The position numbers and the translations under genes are program-made. 64,000 nt of DNA from Mesorhizobium sp. ES1-1 (GTDB lineage: Bacteria; Pseudomonadota; Alphaproteobacteria; Rhizobiales; Rhizobiaceae), in assembly GCF_020164785.1 (NCBI RefSeq), contig NZ_JAIUGX010000002.1, positions 1 through 64,000 of the forward strand, read 5' to 3'. Below the pieces are notes generated by a model that was not told the DNA's origin, made no database searches, and saw only the letters and a list, made by a program, of their open reading frames with translations. Each line of letters starts with the position of its first letter. Position 1 is the stretch's first letter. This document shows, piece by piece, positions 43,235 to 52,251 of this stretch.

Positions 43235-44737
43235 TTATGCGGCGCGTCGGGATATCCCGCTCAGCGTTACGGCCAGCAACTCGTCGTAGGTCCACTCTTT
43301 CTTCGGGGCTTCGGCGACTTTTGCGCCGTCGTGGATGACCATGATGCGGTCGGCCATGGCCAGCGTCTCGCGCAGCGACGAAGAGACTAGAAGCACCGCC
43401 GCACCGCCGCGCGCCAGGCCAAGGATGATGTCATAGATTTCCTTGATCGCGCCCACGTCGACACCGTTAGTGGGCTCGACGACTATATAGACGGCCGCCC
43501 CGGCGCTCATCCACTTGCCGATAACCAGCTTCTGCTGGTTGCCGCCTGAGAAGAACCGCACCTGCGTGGACGAATTGGGCGGTCGGACCGCGAGCCGCTC
43601 CATCACTCCGTCGGCATATCTTCGCATCGAACCCGGGCTGACCGCCAGCAGGCGCTGCAGCGAGTTCAGCACCGGCAGGCAGATATTCTCGGCGGCCGAC
43701 AGGGACGGGAACAGGGCCTGTTTGCGCCGATCTTCCGGGATGAGGGCGATACCGGCGCTGCGGGCTTGAATCGGCGTTGCCAGTGCCACGGTCTTGCCAC
43801 GCACCGAGGCGCTTCCGGAATGGCGCGTTATGCCGCCAAGCGCGCGGGCGAGCTCTTCCATGCCGCCACCGACCGGCCCAGTGACACCAAGGACTTCGCC
43901 TGCGTTGACGTGGAAGCTGAGCGGGGCTAGCCGGGCCGTGGATATGGCGGTCACCTCGAGGGCAACGTCCGGGAGGACGCTTTCGCCAGTGTTGAAGGTC
44001 GTCAGCTCCGAACGATTGCGGTCGACCATCAGTTCGGTAACGCGGTCCTCGGTGACCTCGCCCCGGTTCAGCGTGCCGGAGACGAGGCCACCGCGCAGGA
44101 TCGTGGCACGGTCGCAGATCTCCTGCACCTCGCGGAGCCGATGGGAAATGTACACGATTGCGATGCCCTGGGCCTTGAAACCCTCGATGATCCGGAAGAG
44201 CACCTCGGACTCGGCGGCTGACAGTCGCGCGGTCGGTTCGTCCAGCACAATCAGCTTGTAGCGGCGATGGAATAGCGTCGCCAGCGTGACGAGCTGCATC
44301 TCGGCCGCAGAGAGGTTGCCGGCGAGCCGCCTTACGTCAAGGTCGATTCCCATTCTAGCCAGGATGCGAGCCGCTTCATCGTGCATGGCCCGGTCGTTCA
44401 AAGCTATCCGCCCCGGCTCGTTGCCTAGCAGGATGTTCTGGCCGACGGTGAAGCTGGAGACGAGTTCAGCATCCTGGTAGACGGCACCCAGACCCAGCCG
44501 GTGGGCTTCCGGAGGGCTCGAAATCCTAACCGGGACACCCTCGAGCAGGATTTCTCCGGCGGTGGGGCTGTAGACCCCCGTCAGGATTTTGATGAGCGTC
44601 GATTTGCCGGCGCCGTTCTCGCCAAGCAGGCCGTGCACCTCGCCGCTGGCGAAACTCAGGCTGACGCCCTTCAGCGCCTTGGTGCCTGCAAATTCCTTTT
44701 CGAGGTTTATCAATTCGACGAGGGGTGCATGCGACAT
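43235..44737 (-). CDS. sugar ABC transporter ATP-binding protein (cluster III)
   Basis: A 500-residue two-domain ATPase. The N-terminal domain has GENGAGKST and LDEPTARLS, with signature LSAAEMQ. The C-terminal domain has FSGGNQQK, but Walker B is YIVVEPTNGVD, where Asp is replaced by Val, so this half is probably inactive for hydrolysis. GAGGAG lies 6 bases before the ATG at 44737. It follows the permease gene closely and precedes the lactonase gene. Confidence 0.86.
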   Translation of the reverse strand: MSHAPLVELINLEKEFAGTKALKGVSLSFASGEVHGLLGENGAGKSTLIKILTGVYSPTAGEILLEGVPVRISSPPEAHRLGLGAVYQDAELVSSFTVGQNILLGNEPGRIALNDRAMHDEAARILARMGIDLDVRRLAGNLSAAEMQLVTLATLFHRRYKLIVLDEPTARLSAAESEVLFRIIEGFKAQGIAIVYISHRLREVQEICDRATILRGGLVSGTLNRGEVTEDRVTELMVDRNRSELTTFNTGESVLPDVALEVTAISTARLAPLSFHVNAGEVLGVTGPVGGGMEELARALGGITRHSGSASVRGKTVALATPIQARSAGIALIPEDRRKQALFPSLSAAENICLPVLNSLQRLLAVSPGSMRRYADGVMERLAVRPPNSSTQVRFFSGGNQQKLVIGKWMSAGAAVYIVVEPTNGVDVGAIKEIYDIILGLARGGAAVLLVSSSLRETLAMADRIMVIHDGAKVAEAPKKEWTYDELLAVTLSGISRRAA

Positions 44738-44747
44738 GGCCATCTCC

Positions 44748-45692
44748 TCAGATGAATTTGAGATGGACTTCTTCACGGTTGAGCAGCGCGTTGGCGCCAA
44801 CCGCGACGATAAGGACCAGGCCCTGGAAGATGTGGCGGGCCGCGAAGGGGAAGCCCACCATGTTCATCCCCGAATCCACCATGTAGAGGAAGAACACCCC
44901 GACCAGGGTGCCGAGAATATGGGGTTTGCCCTTGCCGAGGACGGTGGCGCCAAGGAATACAGCGGCGAACGCCTCGAGCAGGTAACCCTCGCCGCCGACG
45001 GGCTGAGCCGAGGACGAGATCGAGGTGACGATAATGCCTGCTATCCCCGACATGAAGGCCGAAAGAACGAAGGCCAGGATCACCCAGCGGTAGACATTGA
45101 TGCCTGAGTAAAAGGCCGCCATGGGGTTGTCGCCGACAGCGGCGATATAGTGGCCAATACGCGTGCGCGTTGCGGCGATGAGGGCCAGGGCGAATACGAC
45201 GAGCAGGATGATGACGGGCACGCCGATGGTACCGAGCTTGCCCTGACCGAGATACAGGAAGGCAGTTTCGCCGTAATCGATGGGGACCTGATAGCCGCCG
45301 GTGATAAAGACGTTGATGCCGTCAAGGACGAACATCACGCCCAGTGTCACCACAATGCCCGACAGCCGTCCGTAGGTGACGAGGACACCGTTCACAAGTC
45401 CGATGACGCAAGCGGCGACGAGCGCGATGACGATGGCGAGCCAGGGCCCGACGATCGGCATCAGGAAGGCCACCAGGATGGACGATGTCGTCACCGTCAG
45501 GCCAATGGAAAGATCGAAGCTGCCCGCCATCACGACCCAGGTCAGCCCCATGGAGACCAGAGCGCTGACAATCATCGAAAACAGTACATTGTTCAGGTTT
45601 GAGACGGTTGCGAAGTAAGGCGAGGCGAACGCGAAGCCGAGACCCGCAAGCACGATGACGACAATCGTTCCCCAGCGCCGCAGAAACCGCAT
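44748..45692 (-). CDS. sugar ABC transporter permease (cluster III)
   Basis: A permease of RbsC type, about 314 residues from the ATG at 45692; a GTG at 45779 would add a 29-residue N-terminal tail and I cannot decide between them. Family motifs are AGSFDLSIGLTVTTSSILV and AAVFLGATVLGKGKPHILG. It is the only permease of this operon, so it would act as a homodimer, and it follows the binding-protein gene on the same strand. Confidence 0.85.
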   Translation of the reverse strand: MRFLRRWGTIVVIVLAGLGFAFASPYFATVSNLNNVLFSMIVSALVSMGLTWVVMAGSFDLSIGLTVTTSSILVAFLMPIVGPWLAIVIALVAACVIGLVNGVLVTYGRLSGIVVTLGVMFVLDGINVFITGGYQVPIDYGETAFLYLGQGKLGTIGVPVIILLVVFALALIAATRTRIGHYIAAVGDNPMAAFYSGINVYRWVILAFVLSAFMSGIAGIIVTSISSSAQPVGGEGYLLEAFAAVFLGATVLGKGKPHILGTLVGVFFLYMVDSGMNMVGFPFAARHIFQGLVLIVAVGANALLNREEVHLKFI

Positions 45693-45870
45693 GGCGGCAG
45701 ACTCTTTTCGTCCGGAGGATGTGGTGGTCCTGGCCACATTCTGCGCGATCGCGGGGGAGGTTTGATGGTCAACTTTCGTCACGTGTCCAATCCCGTCATT
45801 CGGGTGCATTTTTGGCCAATCCGGCTAGTGCCGGATTCCACCTCGATCTGTCTGTCCGCTTGAGGAAGAA

Positions 45871-45899
45871 GGCGGGCGGGGGCTACTTGACCGCCCGCC
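45871..45899 (-). other. 9-bp stem-loop after binding-protein gene (cluster III)
   Basis: GGCGGGCGG (45871-45879) and CCGCCCGCC (45891-45899) form a perfect stem with an 11-base loop, 7 bases after the binding-protein stop. It is the fifth such hairpin after a binding-protein gene in this window. Confidence 0.65.
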
Positions 45900-45906
45900 G
45901 ATCTGA

Positions 45907-47010
45907 TCAGCCGCCAAACTGCTTGAGCAGTGCGATGGCCTGTTCGTCCCAGCTCTTGAGCTCGGCCAGCGCCGCTTGCGCCTGGTCCGGGGTCTTGGTG
46001 ATCACCGGAATACGATAGACGATGTTGGGAACATCCTCGCCCCGCGCTAGCTTGACCGCGAGTTCGCCGGTCTTGCGGCCGATTTCGGGGAAGGGGGAGT
46101 CGCAGCTGAAGACGACGGGCACCTGTTTGGCCGCCCAGGCCTCGAGGAACTGCGTCGACAGATAGTGGTTGAAGAGCGGGACGTCGTCACGGCCCATCTG
46201 CTTGAGCGCCTGGCCCGCGCCGAGCGTGAACGGCCACCACCAGGAAATGAAGCCGGCGAGCGATTTCGGCTCCGGATGCGCCTGCAGCAGCGAGAGCATG
46301 TTCTTGCGGCCGACCGAAATTTCGTCAGTGGTGCCCTGACCGCCGTCGATGAAGGGAAGCACCTTCATGCGCGGCTCGTACTTGCACATGAGTTCGAACA
46401 TGTCGACTTCCATGTCGAACGGCGTGAAATAGCCGCGCTGCTCGGCCGTCTGGGCGAAGGTGCCTTGGCGACCAGTGTAGTTCTGGACGAAGTATCCGAG
46501 TGTGGTCGCCGTCCCCCACACATCGTCCATGACGGCGGGCGAATCCTTGACCGGAATGGTAAAACCGACCGTCTTGATGCCGCGCTTGTGCGCCTCGTCG
46601 GCAATATAGGCCGTTTCCGATTCCTGCGAGTATATCCCCATGACCAGTGCATCGATGCCGCGGTCGAGCAGCGCGCGTTCGGCCGACTGCTCGCTCGCCT
46701 TGGTCGGCTCACCGCGGACACTGACGACCTCGCCACCGGCATCGAGCACGGCTTTGACGATCTGCCAGCATCCACGGCGCCACGGCTGATTGAACGGTCC
46801 GTAGGTCAGCGGCACGCCGATCCTTACTTTCTTGCCCGGCTTCGGCGGAGTCACTTCCTCGGCGCTGGCCGTTGTCGTGATGCCCGCAAACGCGGCGCCG
46901 CCGAGCGCGCCTCCAATTCCTTTCAGAAGCGACCTGCGGCTGAAATCGGTGTATTCCGCAGCCTCTTGGGCGAGCCTGGCAATCCTCTTGCCATCATCAA
47001 AAACGTTCAT
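45907..47010 (-). CDS. sugar-type ABC binding protein with Tat-like signal (cluster III)
   Basis: A 367-residue periplasmic binding protein. The N-terminus carries the twin-arginine pattern SRRSLLKGIGGALGG at about residues 24-38 followed by a hydrophobic run and TASAEE cleavage region, so it is probably exported folded; the other binding proteins here have ordinary Sec signals. The mature part has VRIGVPLTYGPFNQPWRRG and DALVMGIYSQES patterns of the ribose/TorT-like group. It is first in the operon, divergent from a FadR-type regulator. Confidence 0.85.
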   Translation of the reverse strand: MNVFDDGKRIARLAQEAAEYTDFSRRSLLKGIGGALGGAAFAGITTTASAEEVTPPKPGKKVRIGVPLTYGPFNQPWRRGCWQIVKAVLDAGGEVVSVRGEPTKASEQSAERALLDRGIDALVMGIYSQESETAYIADEAHKRGIKTVGFTIPVKDSPAVMDDVWGTATTLGYFVQNYTGRQGTFAQTAEQRGYFTPFDMEVDMFELMCKYEPRMKVLPFIDGGQGTTDEISVGRKNMLSLLQAHPEPKSLAGFISWWWPFTLGAGQALKQMGRDDVPLFNHYLSTQFLEAWAAKQVPVVFSCDSPFPEIGRKTGELAVKLARGEDVPNIVYRIPVITKTPDQAQAALAELKSWDEQAIALLKQFGG

Positions 47011-47145
47011 GTGTTCCTCCCATTACGCGAATTCGAGACGTGCGGGACGCGGGCACCCGGTCCCTCAAGAAGGTACACGAAGTCGCTTTCGCCGCTGGCA
47101 TCACCAGCTTCGAACCAATCCCCGCCATCTCCTCACTTCGCTAAT

Positions 47146-47162
47146 AACCATGTTGCTTGGTT
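47146..47162. promoter_or_regulatory. AACCA-N7-TGGTT inverted repeat between divergent genes
   Basis: AACCA (47146-47150) and TGGTT (47158-47162) form an inverted repeat in the region between the binding-protein gene and the FadR-type gene. Its size fits a GntR/FadR operator. It is a single copy, so support is modest. Confidence 0.35.
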
Positions 47163-47270
47163 GCCTGACAAGTAGAATCTGCTATCTTGGCCTAGAATTT
47201 GTTTCGCCTCGCCGAAGCTGGGTTGCACTGGCCTGCCATCCATGGTCGGAGGTTGATTTTGGAGAGTGCC

Positions 47271-47999
47271 ATGGTGGTCGACGACAGGGTCAGACGCGCG
47301 CCTTCGCTGGTCGAAGTCGTCGCGGCCCGTGTCCGCGAGGACATCACCTCGGGGATCTATGCCATCGGCGACAAGCTCCCGACCGAACGAGACCTGTCGG
47401 AGAAATACGGCGTCAGCCGACCAATCGTGCGTGAGGCAATCGGCACGCTCAAACGGGACGGCCTTGTGGCTACGCGACAGGGACTTGGTGCGTTTGTTAT
47501 TGAAACGAAGGAGATCGCCTTCCGCTTGGCCGGGATCGATCTCACCGATGCGCTCGATATCCGTAATGTCATTGAACTGCTGATGGCTGTTGAGTCGGCC
47601 GCGACGGCGCTGGCTGCCGAAAGACGTTCGGCGGAGCAGCTTGCCGCGATCGAAAGGCAACTTCACTCGATCCAGAAAGCCTTCGACGACGGTAGAGCAG
47701 GCATCGAGGAAGATTTGGCCTTTCATCGCGAGATCGTTGACGCCTCGGGCAATCCGCACTTCCGGGAGATGTCTGATTTTCTCGAATCGCACGTCCGCAA
47801 CTTCATCCGAAAGGCACGTGCCAGTTCGCTGCGAAATGCACTACTTGCAGACGTCCAGAGAGAGCACGTCGCGATTTTCAAAGCGATCGCGGAAGGTAGC
47901 CCCCAAGAGGCTCGCAGGGCGGCGGAGGAGCATCTGCGGGGGGCCGCAAACCGTCTGGCGCTGCTTCTGAGCGCCGGCCCGGCAGCTAGGCGCGTCTGA
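47271..47999 (+). CDS. GntR-family regulator with FCD domain (FadR subfamily)
   Basis: A 242-residue regulator. The winged helix includes VVAARVREDITSGIYAIGDK, LPTERDLSEKYGVSRPIVRE and LKRDGLVATRQGLGAFV. The C-terminal helical FCD domain has metal/effector residues in EDLAFHREIVDASGN and HVAIFKAIAEGSPQEARRAA. It is divergent from the cluster III importer and probably represses it, responding to an organic acid. An alternative TTG start lies a few codons upstream behind CGGAGG. Confidence 0.85.
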   Translation: MVVDDRVRRAPSLVEVVAARVREDITSGIYAIGDKLPTERDLSEKYGVSRPIVREAIGTLKRDGLVATRQGLGAFVIETKEIAFRLAGIDLTDALDIRNVIELLMAVESAATALAAERRSAEQLAAIERQLHSIQKAFDDGRAGIEEDLAFHREIVDASGNPHFREMSDFLESHVRNFIRKARASSLRNALLADVQREHVAIFKAIAEGSPQEARRAAEEHLRGAANRLALLLSAGPAARRV

Positions 48000-48183
48000 A
48001 CATTCACGGGCAGACGGAGATGAACGGCCGTTCGAATTGGTGAGTCGCACGCGGGCGGCACTATGACCCGGCACATAGCCGAGCCTCGGAAATGAAGGCA
48101 GCGAGCTGCCGCGCGCTCGTCACGCGGGGGAGGGTTATTGCGGTGAAGAATGCAACTTTATCGAGGCCGTTTGTTCGGAGCGT

Positions 48184-48441
48184 TCAGGCATTTATAGAAG
48201 GCGAATTACGGGTGACGACAGTTGGTTGGCCGGGTGAAGTGAGCGGCTCCCTGCATAGCTGGTCTTCGACAAGGTTGAAGCATTCGTGGGTTGAGGCTTC
48301 CCAGACGGAATCCAAAGGCTTGATGAGGCATAAATTGAAGCGGCCAGTTCGGCCGCCTAGAGCCGGGCCACAGACAAAGCCAATCTCTTGGTAAGGCCAA
48401 AGGCTACGCAAAACCGACATCAAGGTGGCTGCGTTGTTCAT
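48184..48441 (-). CDS. hypothetical small protein
   Basis: An 85-residue frame beginning MNNAATLMSVLRSLWPYQEI and ending TVVTRNSPSINA. Codon phase looks coding-like, but I recognise no family and no clear ribosome site. It may be a real small protein or the relic of a longer gene in the decaying right part of the candidate island. Confidence 0.3.
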   Translation of the reverse strand: MNNAATLMSVLRSLWPYQEIGFVCGPALGGRTGRFNLCLIKPLDSVWEASTHECFNLVEDQLCREPLTSPGQPTVVTRNSPSINA

Positions 48442-48442
48442 C

Positions 48443-48688
48443 TTAAGACAGACCGTCAGTCTTAAGGATCAAGAAGCCTGCCAAGTCGGCGACAACCCAA
48501 CCCATGATGATGCCGATCTTGGCGCGGTCCCGAAGGGCCGGATCCTCAAAGGCCAGAAAGCCGATGAGAAGATTGCCGCTGAAGTCCATGCCGCAAAGCA
48601 GCGGACGCCCAAAGGTCTGCGTCCACGACGCCCTTGCAGGCAGGTCGGCGAGACCTGTGCGTACTAGGATCAACACCGAGCCACACAC
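48443..48688 (-). CDS. possible small membrane protein or remnant
   Basis: An 81-residue frame from a GTG. Two hydrophobic segments are visible (SGNLLIGFLAFEDPALRDRA region and IGIIMGWVVADLAGFLIL). The open frame continues upstream of the GTG without a stop for about 30 codons, so it could be the C-terminal end of a larger broken gene. I recognise no family. It is kept because the opposite strand and other frames give nothing better in this 900-base gap. Confidence 0.3.
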   Translation of the reverse strand: MCGSVLILVRTGLADLPARASWTQTFGRPLLCGMDFSGNLLIGFLAFEDPALRDRAKIGIIMGWVVADLAGFLILKTDGLS

Positions 48689-48893
48689 GCCGATCAGCTT
48701 GCCCGGGCGTACCGCCCGCCAGGGATATCTTTGTGGCAGGCCGACGCCAGCCGAGGAGTTCGTAATGGGCTTAAACGCATGACGGATTTTCTTGCCACGA
48801 ACGTTAGGGCTGTGTTCAGCAAGCTGAGCTATAGCTCGGAATGATACAACGCAGAGCGCGGAACGTTGGTGCTCCGGAGATGGCGTTTCACAA

Positions 48894-50429
48894 ATGAGGT
48901 CAACTATGATGCGCCACGCTTCTAGATCTATTCTGGCAAGTGCATCAGGCTCGGCCCAGCAAATGCCGGTCCAGCTTAATGATTACGAAGGGATGTTCGA
49001 GTTCGCGCCAACTTCGCTATGGCTCGAAGATTTCAGCGGGGTCAGGCGGCTCTTCGACGAATGGCGGGCGCTCGGTATCACTGACCTGGCCTCCTATCTC
49101 CGTGCCGACCGGTCACGGGTCAAAGCCTGTTCCGAGCGAATAAGCGTCCTCAAGGTGAACTTAAAGACATTGGAGCTATTCGATGCGCCAGGCGAAGCTG
49201 AGTTAATCGCCAACCTCGCAAGCGTATTCAGGGATGATATGCTCGATCATCATATCGGCGAGCTGACGGCATTGTGGAACGGCGAGACCGAGTTCTCCAC
49301 TCAATCGGTGAATTACACTCTCGCGGGGCGGCGCATCGATATTCTGATGACGGGACGTGTGCTGCCGGGTCATGAAAGTGATTTCGGCCGGGTGTTGATT
49401 GCCATTGAAGATGTGACCGAGAGGGAAGAGGCACGGCGCAAACAGGCGAACAGTGAGCGTTACGCCCATGGGCTTCTAGAACATTCTCCGGTTTCACTTT
49501 GGGTTGAGGATTTCAGCCGGATCCAGAGCCTGCTCGATGAGTTGAGGGCGCGCGGAATTGAGGATTTGCGCGTATTCACCGACGTCCATCCGGAGTTCGT
49601 CAAGCGATGCATGGCCGAGATCCGGGTGCTCGATGTCAACCGCCAGACGGTCGACCTATTTCATGCTCCGGACAAGGCCACACTGCTTCACCGGCTCGGC
49701 GATATCTTTCGCGATAAGATGCAGGCGCCGTTTAGAGAGCAGCTCATCGATCTATGGGACGGCAAGCTGTTTCAGAGTCGCGAAGTGGTCAACTATGCGC
49801 TCAACGGGAATGAGGTGCATCTCCTTATGCAGTTCTCGGTGCTCCCAGGATATGAGCACGACTGGTCGCTCGTGCAGGTGGCTCTGACCGACATCACCGC
49901 GCGCAAGAAGGCGGAGAGCTATCTCGAATTCCTCGGCCGGCATGACGTGCTGACGAAGCTCTACAATCGCTCCTATTACGTGGAAGAACTGAACCGGCTG
50001 GAGCGGAAGAAAACCCATCCGGTGACAGTCATTGCTGCCGATCTAAACGGGTTAAAGATGGCAAACGACAAGTGGGGTCATGCGGTCGGCGACGCGTTGC
50101 TGCGCCGCGCCGGCGAAGTTTTGAGCAAGGCAATTGACGCACCATCCTGCGTGGCGCGCATTGGCGGTGACGAATTTGTTCTCCTTATGCCTGGTACGGA
50201 TGCTGATGACGGCCACTCCAAGCGCGAGGAGATCAATCGCCTGATCGACCTCAACAATCAGTTCTACACCGGCGTACCTCTCAGCCTGGCTATGGGCTGC
50301 GCGACCAGTATTCCCGGCGAGCCGCTCGAGGCGACCGTTCGCAGGGCAGATCTTGCGATGTACGAAGCCAAAAGCAATTTCTATTCCGGTCCAAACGCTG
50401 ATCGCGAGCACGCACAGGAACCACGCTAA
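48894..50429 (+). CDS. diguanylate cyclase with two tandem PAS-like sensor domains
   Basis: A 511-residue signalling protein. Residues about 28-180 and 195-345 are homologous repeats, each starting E-x-A/S-P-x-S-L-W-x-E-D-F-S and ending in a TERE/TARK linker; they resemble PAS sensor domains. The C-terminal GGDEF domain (about 350-500) has ADLNGLKMANDKWGHAVGD and the intact catalytic RIGGDEF, so it should make cyclic di-GMP. No membrane segment is visible, indicating a cytosolic sensor. No EAL domain is present. Confidence 0.85.
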   Translation: MRSTMMRHASRSILASASGSAQQMPVQLNDYEGMFEFAPTSLWLEDFSGVRRLFDEWRALGITDLASYLRADRSRVKACSERISVLKVNLKTLELFDAPGEAELIANLASVFRDDMLDHHIGELTALWNGETEFSTQSVNYTLAGRRIDILMTGRVLPGHESDFGRVLIAIEDVTEREEARRKQANSERYAHGLLEHSPVSLWVEDFSRIQSLLDELRARGIEDLRVFTDVHPEFVKRCMAEIRVLDVNRQTVDLFHAPDKATLLHRLGDIFRDKMQAPFREQLIDLWDGKLFQSREVVNYALNGNEVHLLMQFSVLPGYEHDWSLVQVALTDITARKKAESYLEFLGRHDVLTKLYNRSYYVEELNRLERKKTHPVTVIAADLNGLKMANDKWGHAVGDALLRRAGEVLSKAIDAPSCVARIGGDEFVLLMPGTDADDGHSKREEINRLIDLNNQFYTGVPLSLAMGCATSIPGEPLEATVRRADLAMYEAKSNFYSGPNADREHAQEPR

Positions 50430-50490
50430 ACATGTCGTCCGCCGCTGGGAGAGTCGCTCGGTATGTAGCTCTTCCATCCACTAGGCCGAA

Positions 50491-51145
50491 GTGAAAATCA
50501 CTGAACCAGCCAGGCCGGCGCTGCTCGCACGTAGCGCCATGCGAGGGGATTTCCACGACGTTTATGGGTCCGAAGGCGGTCAGAATTTGCTTGCTGATCG
50601 CGGTGACTTGCAACGCGGCGAATGGCTTGCGGTACACGGCTGCGGTGGCGTGGGCCTGTCCGCGATCATGCTGGCGACGGCAATCGGGGCCCGGATTGTT
50701 GCGGTCGACATAAGCAAAGCCGCGTTGGCCAAAGCCGAGGATCTGGGGGCCGACTTGCTTGTCGACGTCTTAGCACGGACGATGCTGGGGCCGCGGTCCG
50801 CGACCTGACCAGAGGCGGCGTCCGTGCCTCCGTCGATGCTTTCGGGGTCAACGCAACAACAATTCACTTCTCTCGTTGTGCAAGCTCGGCCGGCACGTTT
50901 AGATGGGCTACCCCGTGGGACGAGACAGCATGTGAATTTGTCCTTGGCCAAACTGGTATCTCTACGCAACTCAGCCTTCACGGCATGCGCGGCCTTGGCG
51001 CAGCAGGCTTCGCCTCTCTACTGGAAATGGCGACCTCCGGCGGTTGGATTTATCGCAACTGGCCAAGGAAAAAGTACCACTCGAGGGGCTTCAGATTGTC
51101 CTGGACAACATGAGTGTCGACATCGCGGTGGTGAATCGGCTTTAA
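50491..51145 (+). pseudogene. zinc-type alcohol dehydrogenase, broken by frameshifts
   Basis: Fragments of a medium-chain alcohol dehydrogenase occur in successive frames. Frame one has VHGCGGVGLSAIMLATAIGA, the NAD-binding core, to about 50770. A second frame continues with AVRDLTRGGVRASVDAFGVN. A third gives LAKEKVPLEGLQIVLDNMSV and ends INR-like VNRL at 51145. The N-terminal zinc-binding half is largely missing. At least two frameshifts and a truncation make it inactive. Confidence 0.65.
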
Positions 51146-51408
51146 GCCCCGTCCCCAGTATGACTCGCAAGTTTGATTGTCGGTCCCAAATTTAATCGAC
51201 CACCGCTCGCGACCTCGAGCCTGGCCGGCTGTTTGCTGGTCCCAGATTTTGACCGCGACCTGGTCGGAACGTAAGACCTCAGCAATCTTGGAAAGTTCGG
51301 CCCGCGGCTTAGCTCTGGCGGAGATGGCGCTACCGATGGGTCAGGTGGCTTAACCGGTCGCTCCGGCGTGCTGACCGCCCCACTGAGAGCGTCTTTGAGC
51401 AGTCTGCC

Positions 51409-51761
51409 CTAAGGGTCATGATTGAAGTCACCGTCTTGGCGTGCGCGAAGCTCACTAATTATGTCGATGCTGGCACGCAGGATCGCTTGGCGGATTTGAT
51501 TGTATTCGCCTGGACCTAGGTCGCTTTCGGCCACATTGCCCCGAGCCATCACAATTGTGCGGCTGGGTTGGCTTTGTCGAAATCACTTTTGCGCAAAGCA
51601 TCGCGCTGCTCGGCGAGCGTCTGATCGAGATAGTTCGATCGCGCCTGATGATCCTCCTCGGACCACGGCTGCTCCGGCAAAGGCCGGCGATGGTCGTCAA
51701 TGGTCAGGCTGAGCTGATAAAAGTCTTTCACCAGCCGGGCAATTTCATCGGATGAGAGCAT
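51409..51761 (-). pseudogene. tyrosine-recombinase (integrase) N-terminal remnant
   Basis: Two short frames overlap at TGATG. The first (51549-51761) begins MLSSDEIARLVKDFYQLSL; the second (51409-51549) has GPGEYNQIRQAILRASIDI. Read together they resemble the helical N-terminal core-binding part of phage-type integrases, including the RAxLRAxxxxxxELxARxxGD pattern. The catalytic domain with the Arg-His-Arg-Tyr residues is absent. The position next to tRNA-Gln fits an island integrase relic. The family call is by pattern memory only. Confidence 0.4.
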
Positions 51762-52048
51762 GGAGGCGGCGGCCGCGAAACGTCCTTCAGAATGTATAGA
51801 GCAAATCAGCGCGCATTCTGGCAGAGGCTACGGCATTTGTGGATAGGCTCCGGACCAGTTCTGAACGTCCAATCCGGGATCGCAACGGCGGGGGCACGAC
51901 TCGCCGGAAATGGAACACGCCGTCTCGTCGACCACATTGAGCAGGCGACGTCCCCGCCCTGATTTGTATCAGTCAATTGTAGCAAGGGGGCGTTCGTCGG
52001 TTCCTTCTGGCGAAGAAGGGGAGTTAGAACAGTCTGTTACGGGTTTGT

Positions 52049-52062
52049 TGGCTGGGGCGCCA
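52049..52062 (-). repeat. tRNA-Gln 3'-end repeat (candidate att site partner)
   Basis: TGGCTGGGGCGCCA, the tRNA-proximal copy of the direct repeat at 28831-28844. It covers the CCA, discriminator, acceptor 3' strand and the last bases of the T arm, a common integrase crossover location. Confidence 0.45.
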
Positions 52063-52123
52063 GGATTCGAACCTGGGAATGTCGGTACCAAAAACCGATG
52101 CCTTACCACTTGGCGACGCCCCA
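52049..52123 (-). tRNA. tRNA-Gln (anticodon TTG)
   Basis: The minus strand folds as a cloverleaf: acceptor TGGGGCG pairs with CGCCCCA; D arm GCC-AAGTGGTAA-GGC; anticodon stem TCGGT/ACCGA with loop TTTTGGT holding anticodon TTG; T arm CCCAGG-TTCGAAT-CCTGG. Discriminator G and an encoded CCA are at the 3' end (52052-52049). It decodes CAA. Its 3' end is duplicated at 28831-28844. Confidence 0.95.
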
Positions 52124-52251
52124 ATTGCCGTCAGAGTCGCTTTCGCGGCGCGTTATTAGCAGAGCGGCTAAAAAGCACAATCCTTATGCGCGACGACGCA
52201 AACAGCCTGCCGTATTGCAGAGCAAGTGCTTCCAGCGGCATGTAGCCGGGC

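Larger units (their letters stand above)
28831..52062. mobile_element. candidate tRNA-Gln genomic island (about 23 kb)
   Basis: The segment is bounded by direct repeats of the tRNA-Gln 3' end (28831-28844 and 52049-52062). An integrase-like remnant (51409-51761) lies about 290 bases from the tRNA, where island integrases usually sit, and the nearby alcohol dehydrogenase is broken. The cargo is catabolic clusters II and III, each with its own transporter and regulator. No intact mobility gene remains, so if real the island is fixed. Confidence 0.4.
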
